64,000 nt of DNA, from contig NZ_CP134890.1 of NCBI RefSeq assembly GCF_032098525.1, forward strand, positions 310,001 through 374,000, read 5' to 3'. Made by a program: the position numbers and the translations under genes. This document shows, piece after piece, positions 8,032 to 16,509 of this stretch. The notes under the pieces are model-generated. The model did no database searches. It was given only the letters and a program-made list of their open reading frames with translations, and was not told where the DNA came from. Source of the stretch: Flavobacterium sp. PMTSA4 (GTDB taxonomy: Bacteria > Bacteroidota > Bacteroidia > Flavobacteriales > Flavobacteriaceae). Numbering within the stretch: the first letter of the stretch is position 1; the number at the start of each line of letters is the position of its first letter.

Positions 8032-8592
8032 ATGAAGCTCTACATCAAAAACATGGTGTGCAGCCGTTGTAAAATGGTAGTGAAGTCGGAGTTAGAAAAA
8101 CTCGGGCTTCATCCTACCATGATTGAGTTAGGTGAAATTGAAATAACCGAAAAGGATATAACGCCACAAAAAGAAGCATTAGCTGCTGCGTTGCAATCCT
8201 TAGGTTTTGAACTGATAGACGATAAGAAAAGTAAAACCATCGAAAAAATAAAAAACCTTATCGTTGACTTGGTGCACAACAAAGACAATGAAATAAAAGT
8301 AAACCTTTCCGATTATATCACCAATCACATCAATCAGGATTACAACAGCTTGAGCAATCTTTTTTCGGAGGTTGAAGGAACTACTATTGAGAAATATTAC
8401 ATCCAGCAACGCGTAGAAAAAATCAAAGAGCTCATCATGTATGATGAACTATCACTTAGCGAAATAGCGTTTCAGTTAAACTACAGCAGTATTGCCCATT
8501 TGAGCAACCAGTTTAAAAAAGTAACCGGCTTTTCGCCCAGTTATTTCAAGAGCTTGAAAGACAAAAAAAGAAAGCAGATAGAAGATTTGTAA
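8032..8592 (+). CDS. AraC-type regulator with N-terminal HMA-like metal-binding domain
   Basis: A 186-residue fusion. Residues 1-65 look like a shortened heavy-metal-associated fold with C10-x2-C13 (VCSRC). Residues 100-180 form an AraC-type DNA-binding domain with two helix-turn-helix units, including SLSEIAFQLNYSSIAHLSNQFKK and the family-typical TGFSPSYFK. The likely role is a cytoplasmic metal-responsive activator of the surrounding copper genes, with the N-terminal domain as sensor. It begins 2 bases after the HMA-DUF3347 lipoprotein gene. The sensing role is inferred from the Cys pair and context. AraC proteins usually carry a larger ligand domain, so this build is compact. Confidence 0.85.
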   Translation: MKLYIKNMVCSRCKMVVKSELEKLGLHPTMIELGEIEITEKDITPQKEALAAALQSLGFELIDDKKSKTIEKIKNLIVDLVHNKDNEIKVNLSDYITNHINQDYNSLSNLFSEVEGTTIEKYYIQQRVEKIKELIMYDELSLSEIAFQLNYSSIAHLSNQFKKVTGFSPSYFKSLKDKKRKQIEDL

Positions 8593-8603
8593 AATTTGCA
8601 AAT

Positions 8604-8619
8604 CACAACCAAAATTGTG
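8604..8619. promoter_or_regulatory. Inverted repeat CACAA-N6-TTGTG, possible operator
   Basis: A short dyad 26 bases upstream of the TAACTTTG box at 8645 and just after the regulator gene. Its position would suit binding by the AraC-type protein at 8032-8592 to control the HMA-MauE/oxidase pair. Five-base arms in AT-rich DNA can occur by chance. Confidence 0.25.
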
Positions 8620-8644
8620 TAATAGTCTCAATATTAGGAGCTAG

Positions 8645-8652
8645 TAACTTTG
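8645..8652 (+). promoter_or_regulatory. -7 promoter element TAACTTTG
   Basis: Perfect TAnnTTTG match 28 bases before the ATG of the HMA-MauE-like gene, giving a leader of about 20 bases. It marks a second promoter inside the copper locus, separate from the lipoprotein-regulator pair. Confidence 0.6.
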
Positions 8653-8680
8653 CGGAGTATTAATTTTAAAAACAAATAAA

Positions 8681-9394
8681 ATGACACATTCGTATACAGT
8701 TACCGGAATGACTTGCTCAAGTTGCGAAGCAAAAGTTAAAAATGCACTTTTCAGTGTAGAAGGCGTTACACAAGTATTGGTTTCAAAAGATGAAAACCTT
8801 GCCACCATTACTATGGAAAAACACATTGCATTATCAAAATTTCAAGAGGTTTTAGAATCCCGATATACCATTCAGGCAAAAGAACACAACGAAATGAAGA
8901 TGCAAACACAATCCTGGTTTACTACCTATAAACCCATACTGCTGATTTTTGGTTTTATACTAAGTGTAACACTTGTTATTCAATCAAAAAATGAACAGTT
9001 CAACGGGATGGAAGCCATGGCACATTTTATGGCAGGATTCTTTTTAGTGTTTTCGTTCTTCAAAATGCTGAATCTAAAAGGGTTTGCCGAGAGCTACGTT
9101 ATGTATGATGTGCTGGCTAAGCAAGTACCATCTTGGGCCTATTTGTATGCATTTATAGAACTGGCGCTAGGGTTTGCCTTCCTTTCGGGGTTTAATCCAG
9201 TACTAACCAATGCAGTTACCTTTGTAGTGATGAGTATCAGTATTATTGGGGTATTGCAATCGGTTTTAAATAAAAAGAAAATACAATGTGCTTGTTTAGG
9301 AGCAGTTTTTAATCTCCCGATGAGTACAGTAACCATAATTGAAGACGGATTAATGATTGCCATGAGCGCCGTCATGCTGCTTCATTATATATAA
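8681..9394 (+). CDS. HMA domain fused to MauE/DoxX-like membrane domain
   Basis: A 237-residue product. The N-terminal HMA domain (about 1-68) carries the classic GMTCSSC motif with C12 and C15. Four membrane helices follow (about 83-103, 112-132, 148-172 and 178-235 in two parts). The membrane part resembles MauE/DoxX-like redox-associated proteins, with a QCACLG cysteine motif near residues 204-209 comparable to the CxC of that family. A role in moving metal or reducing equivalents across the inner membrane for the next gene, a multicopper oxidase, is likely but inferred. The two genes are 11 bases apart. Confidence 0.8.
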   Translation: MTHSYTVTGMTCSSCEAKVKNALFSVEGVTQVLVSKDENLATITMEKHIALSKFQEVLESRYTIQAKEHNEMKMQTQSWFTTYKPILLIFGFILSVTLVIQSKNEQFNGMEAMAHFMAGFFLVFSFFKMLNLKGFAESYVMYDVLAKQVPSWAYLYAFIELALGFAFLSGFNPVLTNAVTFVVMSISIIGVLQSVLNKKKIQCACLGAVFNLPMSTVTIIEDGLMIAMSAVMLLHYI

Positions 9395-9405
9395 AACTAA
9401 AAACA

Positions 9406-11622
9406 ATGAAAATACAATCCTATATACTAATACTACTATTTTCCATATCGAGTGTTGCCCAAAAAACGGTGCGCTATGATTTGCACCTGCGCGATACGAT
9501 AGTTAACTTTTCGGGTAAAGAAAAAAGAGCCATAGCCGCCAACGGACAAATACCTATGCCTACTTTAACCTTTACCGAAGGCGATATAGCCGAAATACAT
9601 GTGTACAATCATTTAAAAGAAAGTACGTCGTTGCACTGGCATGGATTGTTTTTACCCAATAAAGAAGATGGTGTTCCTTTTTTAACCCAGATGCCTATTG
9701 AACCCGGAGCAGAATTCGTGTATCGTTTCCCTATCATTCAATCGGGTACCCATTGGTATCATAGTCACAGTGGTATGCAGGAGCAAATAGGGATGTATGG
9801 TTCATTAGTGCTAAAGAAAAAAGCTGACGACCCAACCTTCAGAAAAGGCATTGACGACCTGCCGGAAGTACCCGTCATGCTGAGTGAATGGACAGATTAT
9901 AATCCCGATAATGTGCATCGAATGCTTCACAACGCTACCGATTGGTTTGCCATCAAAAAAGGAACCACGCAAAGCTATGCCGAAGCCATCAGAGCAGGAC
10001 ATTTTAAAACCAAGCTTACTAACGAATGGAAACGAATGTTGGCAATGGATGTAAGCGATGTGTATTATGATAAGTTTTTAATCAATGGGCAAAATGAAAG
10101 CCAGCTTTCTCAATTCAAAGCAGGCGATAAAGTAAGATTGCGAATTTCTAATGGTGGTGCATCCTCTTATTTTTGGTTAAAATATGCCGGCGGAAAAATG
10201 ACTGTTGTTGCCAATGACGGTAATGATGTTGAACCGGTTGAGGTTGATCGATTAATCATTGGTGTTTCAGAAACCTATGATGTTATTGTGACAATTCCTG
10301 CCGAAAATACTTCCTACGAGTTTCTGGCAACTCCCGAAGACCGAACAAAATCGGCTTCGCTATACATTGGTAGTGGTATCAAGCAATTGATAATGCCGAT
10401 GCCTAAGCTAAAGTATTTTGAAGGCATGAAAATGATGAACGACATGATGAACATGGATGGAAGCATGAACGATATGGGGATGAACATGAGTTTGCAACAA
10501 ATGGATATGAATACCGTGATGTATCCTGAAATTACTGGAAGTAATAAAAAGAAAGAGCAAGCAGCAATGGACCATTCAGCGCATACAAACCGCACCATGC
10601 CTACAGATATTGTTACGCTAAACTATGCCATGCTCAAATCGCCAACCAAGACCACCTTATCTCCTGATGCACCAATAAGAGAACTGCGATTTGAACTAAC
10701 AGGAAACATGAACCGCTATGTTTGGAGCATGGATAACAAAGTGCTTTCAGAATCCGATAAGATATTAATCAAAAAAGGCGAGGTATTGCGCATTACCTTA
10801 TACAATAATTCGATGATGCGTCATCCTATGCACTTGCACGGTCATGATTTTAGAGTGCTGAACGGTCAAGGCGATTATGCACCATTAAAAAATGTGTTAG
10901 ACATCATGCCAATGGAAACGGATGTCATCGAATTTGAAGCCAATACTGATGGCGATTGGTTTTTTCATTGTCATATTCTATACCATATGATGGCAGGAAT
11001 GAATAGAGTTTTTAGTTATGAAAATTCAGCTCCAAATCCTTATTTGCCTAATAAAGCAGCAGCTTATAAAAAACTTCAAGCCGAGAGCAATACATTTCAT
11101 TTCATGGTTGAAAATGATTTTGCTACCAATGGAAATGATGGTGAAATGATGCTTCAAAATACTCGTTGGAAAATAGCCACCGAATGGCGTTTAGGTTATA
11201 GCGACCATCATGGTTATGAGTCTGAAACACATATTGGTAGATACATTGGAAGAAACCAATGGTTCATGCCTTTTGTTGGGTTTGATGCACGCTACCGAAA
11301 ATTGGATGATATGGAAGTAGAGAAAAATCTCTTCGGACAAAAAGGCACTAAAGACAAACGTATTCAAACCAGTATAGGTTTTGTATATACATTACCCTTG
11401 TTGGTTAATTTTCAAGCCGAAGCCTATCACGATGGCAATGTAAGACTTCAATTGATGCGTGAAGATATTCCGGTTTCAAAAAGACTCCGAATGGCTTTTA
11501 TGGTCAACACCGATAAAGAATACATGGCAGGATTCAAATACATCGCTGGCAAAAACATAGGCATAACAACACATTATGATAGTGATATGGGAATTGGTTT
11601 TGGAGTTAGTGTGAACTACTAA
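9406..11622 (+). CDS. Multicopper oxidase (CopA-like) with CopB-like C-terminal barrel region
   Basis: An exported 738-residue protein with a signal peptide at about 1-19. The oxidase part has all four copper motifs: HWHG (H77, H79), HWYHSH (H116, H119, H121), HPMHLHGH (H473-H480) and HCHILYHMMAGM (H521, C522, H523, H527, M532). A Met-rich stretch lies between about 340 and 370 (MMNDMMNMDGSMNDMGMN), as in periplasmic copper oxidases such as CopA and CueO. The last 150 residues (about 590-738) look like amphipathic beta strands ending GFGVSVNY, similar to CopB, the outer-membrane partner of CopA. Other bacteria usually encode these as two proteins. It likely oxidises Cu(I) and protects the periplasm. 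Confidence 0.9.
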   Translation: MKIQSYILILLFSISSVAQKTVRYDLHLRDTIVNFSGKEKRAIAANGQIPMPTLTFTEGDIAEIHVYNHLKESTSLHWHGLFLPNKEDGVPFLTQMPIEPGAEFVYRFPIIQSGTHWYHSHSGMQEQIGMYGSLVLKKKADDPTFRKGIDDLPEVPVMLSEWTDYNPDNVHRMLHNATDWFAIKKGTTQSYAEAIRAGHFKTKLTNEWKRMLAMDVSDVYYDKFLINGQNESQLSQFKAGDKVRLRISNGGASSYFWLKYAGGKMTVVANDGNDVEPVEVDRLIIGVSETYDVIVTIPAENTSYEFLATPEDRTKSASLYIGSGIKQLIMPMPKLKYFEGMKMMNDMMNMDGSMNDMGMNMSLQQMDMNTVMYPEITGSNKKKEQAAMDHSAHTNRTMPTDIVTLNYAMLKSPTKTTLSPDAPIRELRFELTGNMNRYVWSMDNKVLSESDKILIKKGEVLRITLYNNSMMRHPMHLHGHDFRVLNGQGDYAPLKNVLDIMPMETDVIEFEANTDGDWFFHCHILYHMMAGMNRVFSYENSAPNPYLPNKAAAYKKLQAESNTFHFMVENDFATNGNDGEMMLQNTRWKIATEWRLGYSDHHGYESETHIGRYIGRNQWFMPFVGFDARYRKLDDMEVEKNLFGQKGTKDKRIQTSIGFVYTLPLLVNFQAEAYHDGNVRLQLMREDIPVSKRLRMAFMVNTDKEYMAGFKYIAGKNIGITTHYDSDMGIGFGVSVNY

Positions 11623-11679
11623 TAGTTTAAGTAGCACTATATAATATGTTATTTTCTAAATTACTTACAAATAAACAAT

Positions 11680-11687
11680 TATATTTG
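11680..11687 (+). promoter_or_regulatory. -7 promoter element TATATTTG
   Basis: Perfect TAnnTTTG box 25 bases before the start of the Ser-rich lipoprotein gene at 11713. It shows this gene has its own promoter after the copper locus. Confidence 0.6.
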
Positions 11688-11712
11688 CGGCCAATTAAAA
11701 ATAAAAACAAAT

Positions 11713-12192
11713 ATGAAATTATTCAAAAAATCAATGGCAATTGTAGTATTAGCCATTGTAGCAACACTATCGGTTAACTGTAGTTCAGATAGCAGCAGCA
11801 GTTCAAGCGATTCAGGATTTTATTTAAAGTGTAAAATAAACGGCGTACAGTTTGTTTCTACTGATCCTTACGTTATCAATTCGTTGTCAAAATCAATCAC
11901 AGCACAAAGCGATAACGAGAATATACAAGAAACTGTTAGCTTATACATGCCATTAACAGTAGCAACAGGTACGTATACAATAACAGAAGAACCATCAAAC
12001 GTAGATTCGTATGGTGCTGGTTATTCTAACTTTGATACCGATGTGTCATCACAAGAAGCTGCAGGAACTTTAACCATTACTCAAGTAACTGCCGATGTAA
12101 TCAAAGGAACTTTTTCTTTCACTTCTCCTGATTTTGATGGTAATACTATCACGGTTACCGAAGGAACCTTCAGAGCAGAAAACATACAGTAA
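11713..12192 (+). CDS. Hypothetical lipoprotein, DUF6252-like
   Basis: The 159-residue product has a lipoprotein signal ending SVNC (C23), then a Ser/Asp linker (SSDSSSSSSDSG). The mature domain reads as beta strands (FYLKCKINGVQFVSTDP, GTYTITEEPS, GTFSFTSPDFDGNTITVTEGTF). The pattern 'NG..F', then paired strands ending in 'GTF.F......G..ITVTEG.F', is common in small Bacteroidota surface lipoproteins, often labelled DUF6252. It is probably exposed at the outer membrane. No catalytic residues are visible. It is a single-gene unit between its own promoter and the terminator at 12212. Confidence 0.65.
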   Translation: MKLFKKSMAIVVLAIVATLSVNCSSDSSSSSSDSGFYLKCKINGVQFVSTDPYVINSLSKSITAQSDNENIQETVSLYMPLTVATGTYTITEEPSNVDSYGAGYSNFDTDVSSQEAAGTLTITQVTADVIKGTFSFTSPDFDGNTITVTEGTFRAENIQ

Positions 12193-12211
12193 CAAATTAC
12201 TGCATAAACAA

Positions 12212-12247
12212 AAAAAGCGAGCACTAAACGGCTCGCTTTTTTTGTTT
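12212..12247 (+). terminator. Intrinsic terminator, copy of the 6540-6575 element
   Basis: Stem AAAGCGAGC/GCTCGCTTT with loop ACTAAACG and seven T, 20 bases after the lipoprotein stop. The 36 bases match 6540-6575 exactly, loop included. Confidence 0.85.
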
Positions 12248-12297
12248 CCATAATTCCACTTTCGCTATTTCATTTAAATTACTAACTTTACTAAAGT

Positions 12298-13359
12298 ATG
12301 GGAAAAGAAAAACTACGCAACGATGCAACCTGTTTGAATTGTGGTGAACAAGTACAGCACCGCTTTTGTTCCTATTGTGGTCAGGAAAATACCGAGACTT
12401 CTAAAAATTTCTACCATTTGTTTGTCTATTTGTTCAAAGGTTTTTTTCATTACGACAGTGCTTTTTGGCGCACGATAGTAAAATTGTTTTTCAAGCCAGC
12501 CGCATTAACCAAAGAATACCTTTCTGGGAGAAGAGTAAGCTATTTGGCACCAATTAGGGTTTATATATTTACCAGTTTTTTAACCTTTTTGATTATATCG
12601 TTGTTTCCAAGTAGTGAACCCGTTAAAAGCATTAATACCAAAACATCACAGGTAAATGAAATAGTATCTTCAGCCATTGATTCCTTACATCTTGAAGAAA
12701 AAAGCATGGAAGGACTAACCAAAACGGGCATACTCTCAGAGCAAACGAAAGACACGCTTCAAAAGATAATTCACTCTGAGTTGGATTCTGTTCAAACAGC
12801 AATCAATGCGAAAGCCAAAGCTTCAGCTCCTTCACCAGCGTCAATAGAAGACGAAAGCCAAGTTACTCGTAAAGCTGATTATTGGTTCATGCGAAAATGG
12901 ATGAAGGTAAAAGAAGAGAACACCGATGAGGAAATTAGACAAAAGTTCAGTGATTCCTTTACCCAGAATATGCCAAAGGCATTGTTCCTGTTTATGCCAG
13001 TTTTTGCATTCATTCTTTTTTTGTTTCACGACAAAAAGCGTTGGAACTATTTTGACCACGGCATTTTTACCTTGCATTATTTCTCGTTCTTGCTCTTGCT
13101 CACATTAGTATTGTTTTTTATAGACAAGCTCTATCCGTTAATTGAATACCATCCCATTTTAGATTGGATTTATTTACTGTTAAAAGGTGCAGGAATACTT
13201 TGGATGATTTATTACTTCTTTCCCGCACACCGCCGCTTGTATGAGCAGCCTTATGTGAAATCTTTTTTTAAATGCTGTGCTATTCTCATCATCAACTCGG
13301 TGTTGCTTTTCCTTTTCTTAGTGGTTATTGCGTTGTACACCTATAGTACTATTGAATAG
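12298..13359 (+). CDS. DUF3667 membrane protein with N-terminal zinc ribbon
   Basis: The 353-residue product starts with a zinc-ribbon-like pair of CxxC motifs (C12/C15 and C24/C27). The DUF3667 hallmark follows: a conserved segment with FHYDSAFWRT and KEYLSGRRVSYLAPIRVYIF, then the first membrane helix (about 83-100). A soluble, helical, charged loop spans about 105-220. Three or four membrane helices (about 225-350) close the protein. The family is widespread in Bacteroidota and has no known function. It is in the same direction as the small methyltransferase gene that follows. Confidence 0.85.
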   Translation: MGKEKLRNDATCLNCGEQVQHRFCSYCGQENTETSKNFYHLFVYLFKGFFHYDSAFWRTIVKLFFKPAALTKEYLSGRRVSYLAPIRVYIFTSFLTFLIISLFPSSEPVKSINTKTSQVNEIVSSAIDSLHLEEKSMEGLTKTGILSEQTKDTLQKIIHSELDSVQTAINAKAKASAPSPASIEDESQVTRKADYWFMRKWMKVKEENTDEEIRQKFSDSFTQNMPKALFLFMPVFAFILFLFHDKKRWNYFDHGIFTLHYFSFLLLLTLVLFFIDKLYPLIEYHPILDWIYLLLKGAGILWMIYYFFPAHRRLYEQPYVKSFFKCCAILIINSVLLFLFLVVIALYTYSTIE

Positions 13360-13408
13360 TAAAACGATAACACAAAATCCTTATTTTTACATCAAACAAC
13401 AATCAATA

Positions 13409-14047
13409 ATGAGCATTTACAAGGAAACATCCGAAACTTGGAATAAAATGGCAGAGCTGTACCAGCAAAAGTTTATGGATTTGGATATTTACAACCAATC
13501 CTATGACGCTTTTTGTATGCTATTGCACAAAAGTAACGCCAGTATTTTAGAAATAGGTTGCGGTCCTGGTAACATTACGAAGTACCTGCTCGATAACCAT
13601 CCCGATTATAGAATTTTGGGTATTGATGTAGCACCAAACATGATTGCACTGGCAAAGACAAACAACCCAAAAGCACATTTTGAAGTAAAAGATTGCCGAG
13701 AAATAGATGATTTAGCCAACACCTTCGATGGAATTATCTGCGGATTTTGTTTGCCTTATATTGATGAAGCCGATGCAAAAAAGTTCATTGTGAGTTGTTA
13801 TGATAAATTGAACCATGATGGTGCTTTATACATTAGTTTTGTTGAAGGTAATTATGCCGACTCAGCTTATAAAACAGGTAGCAATGGCAATAGAGTGTAT
13901 TTTCATTATTACAGTTTAGAACAGTTGCAACAGTGGCTTAGGGCAACTAATTTTGAAGAACCAACGGTTATGAAGGTAGCCTATGAAGTAGAAGGAAAAG
14001 AACCCGATATGCATACCATTGTACTGACTAAGAAAAAGAAAATGTAG
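13409..14047 (+). CDS. Class I SAM-dependent methyltransferase
   Basis: A 212-residue Rossmann methyltransferase. The SAM-binding motif I is ILEIGCGPGN (about residues 46-55), with GIDVAPNMI after strand 2 and CGFCLPYID at the strand 4 region. An in-frame upstream start at 13328 would overlap the end of the DUF3667 gene and adds a non-conserved 27-residue tail. The ATG at 13409 (MSIYKETSETWNKMAELYQ) is the natural start for such proteins. The substrate cannot be told. The next gene begins 1 base after its stop, so methyltransferase, acetyltransferase and VOC genes form one operon. Confidence 0.85.
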   Translation: MSIYKETSETWNKMAELYQQKFMDLDIYNQSYDAFCMLLHKSNASILEIGCGPGNITKYLLDNHPDYRILGIDVAPNMIALAKTNNPKAHFEVKDCREIDDLANTFDGIICGFCLPYIDEADAKKFIVSCYDKLNHDGALYISFVEGNYADSAYKTGSNGNRVYFHYYSLEQLQQWLRATNFEEPTVMKVAYEVEGKEPDMHTIVLTKKKKM

Positions 14048-14048
14048 C

Positions 14049-14609
14049 ATGAACAAGCAAGCTATTTTAACCACTGAACGATTACTATTAAAAGGAATTA
14101 CTCCAGCTTTGATACATGAATTGTACAACTCAAAATCAAAAGAAGAAATCATGAACTATTTTGAGTTTGATGAAGCAGGCTATGAGAATTTTAAAAACAA
14201 ACATGAGAAAGGAATGGAAACCGACCAATTGTCTTTGTTTTTCTTTTTATTAGTAGATAAAAGCACCAATAAAACAATTGGAGATTGCGGCTTTCACACT
14301 TGGAATAGAAAACACCGTCGAGCAGAAGTTTTTTACATGATGCGAAACGAGGAATATAAACAAAAAGGACTAATGACCGAAGCCGTAGCAGCCGTTTTAG
14401 AATATGGATTTACAGTACTCGAACTGCATAGAGTAGAAGCATTAGTAGCCGATTGGAACACACCCTCCATAAAGTTATTGCAACGCTATGGTTTCACCAA
14501 AGAAGGAACCATGCGCGAAGATTATTTTTTTGATGGAAAAAATGTAAGCTCAGAATGCTATTCTCTTTTGAAATGGGAATGGGAGGGAATTAAAATAAAT
14601 AAATCATGA
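14049..14609 (+). CDS. GNAT-family N-acetyltransferase (RimJ/RimL-like)
   Basis: A 186-residue acetyltransferase of the RimJ/RimL type. It begins TERLLLKGI, has the acceptor-side segment NKTIGDCGFHTWNRKHRRAEVFYMM, the acetyl-CoA pyrophosphate loop region QKGLMTEAVAAVLEYGF, and the C-terminal signature HRVEALVADWNTPSIKLLQ-RYGF (broken here for length), followed by EGTMRED. These proteins acetylate N-termini of ribosomal proteins or small amines, and the substrate here is unknown. It overlaps the next gene by four bases (ATGA), which indicates coupled translation. Confidence 0.9.
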   Translation: MNKQAILTTERLLLKGITPALIHELYNSKSKEEIMNYFEFDEAGYENFKNKHEKGMETDQLSLFFFLLVDKSTNKTIGDCGFHTWNRKHRRAEVFYMMRNEEYKQKGLMTEAVAAVLEYGFTVLELHRVEALVADWNTPSIKLLQRYGFTKEGTMREDYFFDGKNVSSECYSLLKWEWEGIKINKS

Positions 14610-14968
14610 ACCACCAAGCTAAATCAATTCGTCCTTTTATTGGAGCCAAAGATTTTGATATATCCCGAGCCTTTTACCGTGACTTAGGATTTGAAGAAAC
14701 GGTTTTAAGTAGTGCGATGTCGGTATTTAAAACCGAGGCGTTGGCTTTTTATTTACAAGATGCCTATGTTCAAGATTGGGTAGACAATACCATGGTGTTT
14801 ATGGAAGTAGCTGATGTCAACCAATTTTGGAACGAACTTCAAACATTAAACCTTACTTCCAAATATAAAGAGGTTCGATTAGTTCCCATCAAAGAATACG
14901 ATTGGGGAAAAGAATGTTTTATTCATGATCCGTCTGGAATTTTGTGGCACATTGGAATGTTTTATTGA
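14606..14968 (+). CDS. VOC-family (glyoxalase/bleomycin-resistance-like) protein
   Basis: A 120-residue protein of the vicinal oxygen chelate superfamily. It has the paired beta-alpha-beta-beta-beta layout: RPFIGAKDFDISRAFYRDLGF in the first half and MVFMEVADVNQFWNEL, then FIHDPSGILWHIGMF in the second. The His and Glu positions expected for metal binding are only partly clear. Members include glyoxalase I, dioxygenases and antibiotic-binding proteins. The ATG overlaps the stop of the acetyltransferase gene, and it ends the operon before a two-way terminator at 15027. Confidence 0.85.
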   Translation: MNHQAKSIRPFIGAKDFDISRAFYRDLGFEETVLSSAMSVFKTEALAFYLQDAYVQDWVDNTMVFMEVADVNQFWNELQTLNLTSKYKEVRLVPIKEYDWGKECFIHDPSGILWHIGMFY

Positions 14969-15026
14969 TGTTACTTAAAATGGAAAGAAATATCAATTTC
15001 TAATGACTTCGAACTGTATAAATAAA

Positions 15027-15055
15027 AAAAGCATCACTATAATGGCGATGCTTTT
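15027..15055. terminator. Bidirectional terminator between convergent genes
   Basis: Stem AAAAGCATC (15027-15035)/GATGCTTTT (15047-15055), with A-runs on one side and T-runs on the other. It serves the plus-strand VOC operon and the minus-strand gene ending at 15090. Confidence 0.85.
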
Positions 15056-15089
15056 CAACTTTCAAAAACTATTAAATACCAACCCTAAA

Positions 15090-16391
15090 CTATCTTCTAC
15101 TATTTCCATTTCCTCGTGCGTTACCGCCTGAAGAATTTCCTCTATTGCTAGAACCGCCCATGTTTGCACTTCTTCCACTTGATTGCGAAGGTGAAGTGCT
15201 TCTCATTTCACTACTTCTGTTACTACCAGCACTTCTGTTGCTTGAATAACTTCTATTTTCATTTCTGCTAGGAGAAGTTCTTACACTTGATGATTGACCA
15301 GCATTTGCTCTCGAATTATTTTGTGCATAGGTTCTACTACTATTATCACTTCTTGAAGAGCTTGAAGTATTTTCACGAACGCCATAACTTCTTTCGGAAC
15401 CATTATTTCTTGTACTTGTACCAACTGAATTTCCTCTTGTAGCGCTTCGTGTAGCTCCATTTTCAGTTCTGGTCTCGCTTCTTGTTGAACTTCCAATACC
15501 ATTGTTTCTCGTAGCACCAGTTTCTGTTCTGGTTGCACTTCTAGTAGAACCTCCTATAGTATTGTTTCTTGTACCATTATATTCAGCTCTGGTTCTAACG
15601 CCTCCGTTAGCAGCATAATCTGTTCTTGTGCCAACTGTTCTGATGTTTCTTGTTTTATCTAACTCATGTCGGTTAGCTACATTGTTGTTTCTGTTGATAA
15701 ACGAACGGTTAGGATATCTTACTTCATAAGCATTTGCTCTTCTTCCTCTGTAGTAATTGTTATAAACCACACCACAGTTTCTCGTAGTTACATAGTTATA
15801 GTGGTGATTGAAATTAATCCAAACATTGATATGACTTCTGTATCTGAAGATTGGAAATGGATGCCAAGCTACGTAGTAACTAGGATAGTATCCCCAATAC
15901 CAAGCGGAACAATATGGACGATAAACGGGTGCCCAAAATGAAGCATAAATTACAGGAGTATACGAATAAACAGGCTCGTAAATATAATTAGTACCATACA
16001 TATAAACATCACCAACTACTTGCACTTGAACTCTGTTGTTTCTGTCTTTTACTACTTCAACCGTAGCAATATCTTGAAACATATCACGACCAAGCACTGA
16101 TTGAATTACAATTATGTGTGTGTTTCCTTCAACGGTTTCAATTACTCTTAAATAATCTACTTGGTTATCGTCGTTTAAATCTAAATTAGAGATTTGATAT
16201 TCCGGATTGTTCAATCGGTATTCAAAATCTGCTAAGTCTTTTGAATCTCCAAAAATAGATGCTACAGCTCTTAAATCAAGATTATCACTAATCTCAGAAT
16301 TATTAGCTGTTACCGTAGTCCTGTCTTGAGCAAAAGCGGTGTTTAAACTCATAAGCGACAGTAGTGTCCATGTGATAATATTCGTTTTCAT
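15090..16391 (-). CDS. Exported protein with low-complexity Arg/Ser/Asn-rich tail
   Basis: The 433-residue product has a signal peptide (about 1-21, ending NTAFA). The first domain (about 30-130) is soluble and holds an EF-hand-like loop (DLNDDNQVDYLRVIE). A very aromatic segment follows (about 135-190, rich in Tyr and Trp: SAWYWGYYPSYYVAWHPFP). From about residue 250 to the end it is a low-complexity basic tail built from R, S, T, N and G with imperfect repeats of about 20 residues (TRTETGATRNNGIGSSTRS). No enzyme motif is visible. Related proteins occur in many Flavobacteriaceae without a known role. The tail suggests an extended, surface or nucleic-acid-adhering segment, which is only an inference. 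Confidence 0.75.
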   Translation of the reverse strand: MKTNIITWTLLSLMSLNTAFAQDRTTVTANNSEISDNLDLRAVASIFGDSKDLADFEYRLNNPEYQISNLDLNDDNQVDYLRVIETVEGNTHIIVIQSVLGRDMFQDIATVEVVKDRNNRVQVQVVGDVYMYGTNYIYEPVYSYTPVIYASFWAPVYRPYCSAWYWGYYPSYYVAWHPFPIFRYRSHINVWINFNHHYNYVTTRNCGVVYNNYYRGRRANAYEVRYPNRSFINRNNNVANRHELDKTRNIRTVGTRTDYAANGGVRTRAEYNGTRNNTIGGSTRSATRTETGATRNNGIGSSTRSETRTENGATRSATRGNSVGTSTRNNGSERSYGVRENTSSSSRSDNSSRTYAQNNSRANAGQSSSVRTSPSRNENRSYSSNRSAGSNRSSEMRSTSPSQSSGRSANMGGSSNRGNSSGGNARGNGNSRR

Positions 16392-16509
16392 ATTTGTATG
16401 TTTTTAAATTCGTACTAGCTATTAGCAATAAACCAATTACTGTGCCACAAATCTTTTTATGTATTCTTGAATGAATTAATTAACGTATTTTTAGCAAAAC
16501 TTTAAGAAA

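Noticed and set aside
13328..13408. Upstream start of the methyltransferase
   Set aside because: It overlaps the DUF3667 stop region and adds residues not expected before the conserved N-terminus.
15250..15640. DNA repeat element in the Arg/Ser-rich region
   Set aside because: The repeats follow the reading frame of the low-complexity tail of the protein at 15090-16391 and are explained by it.
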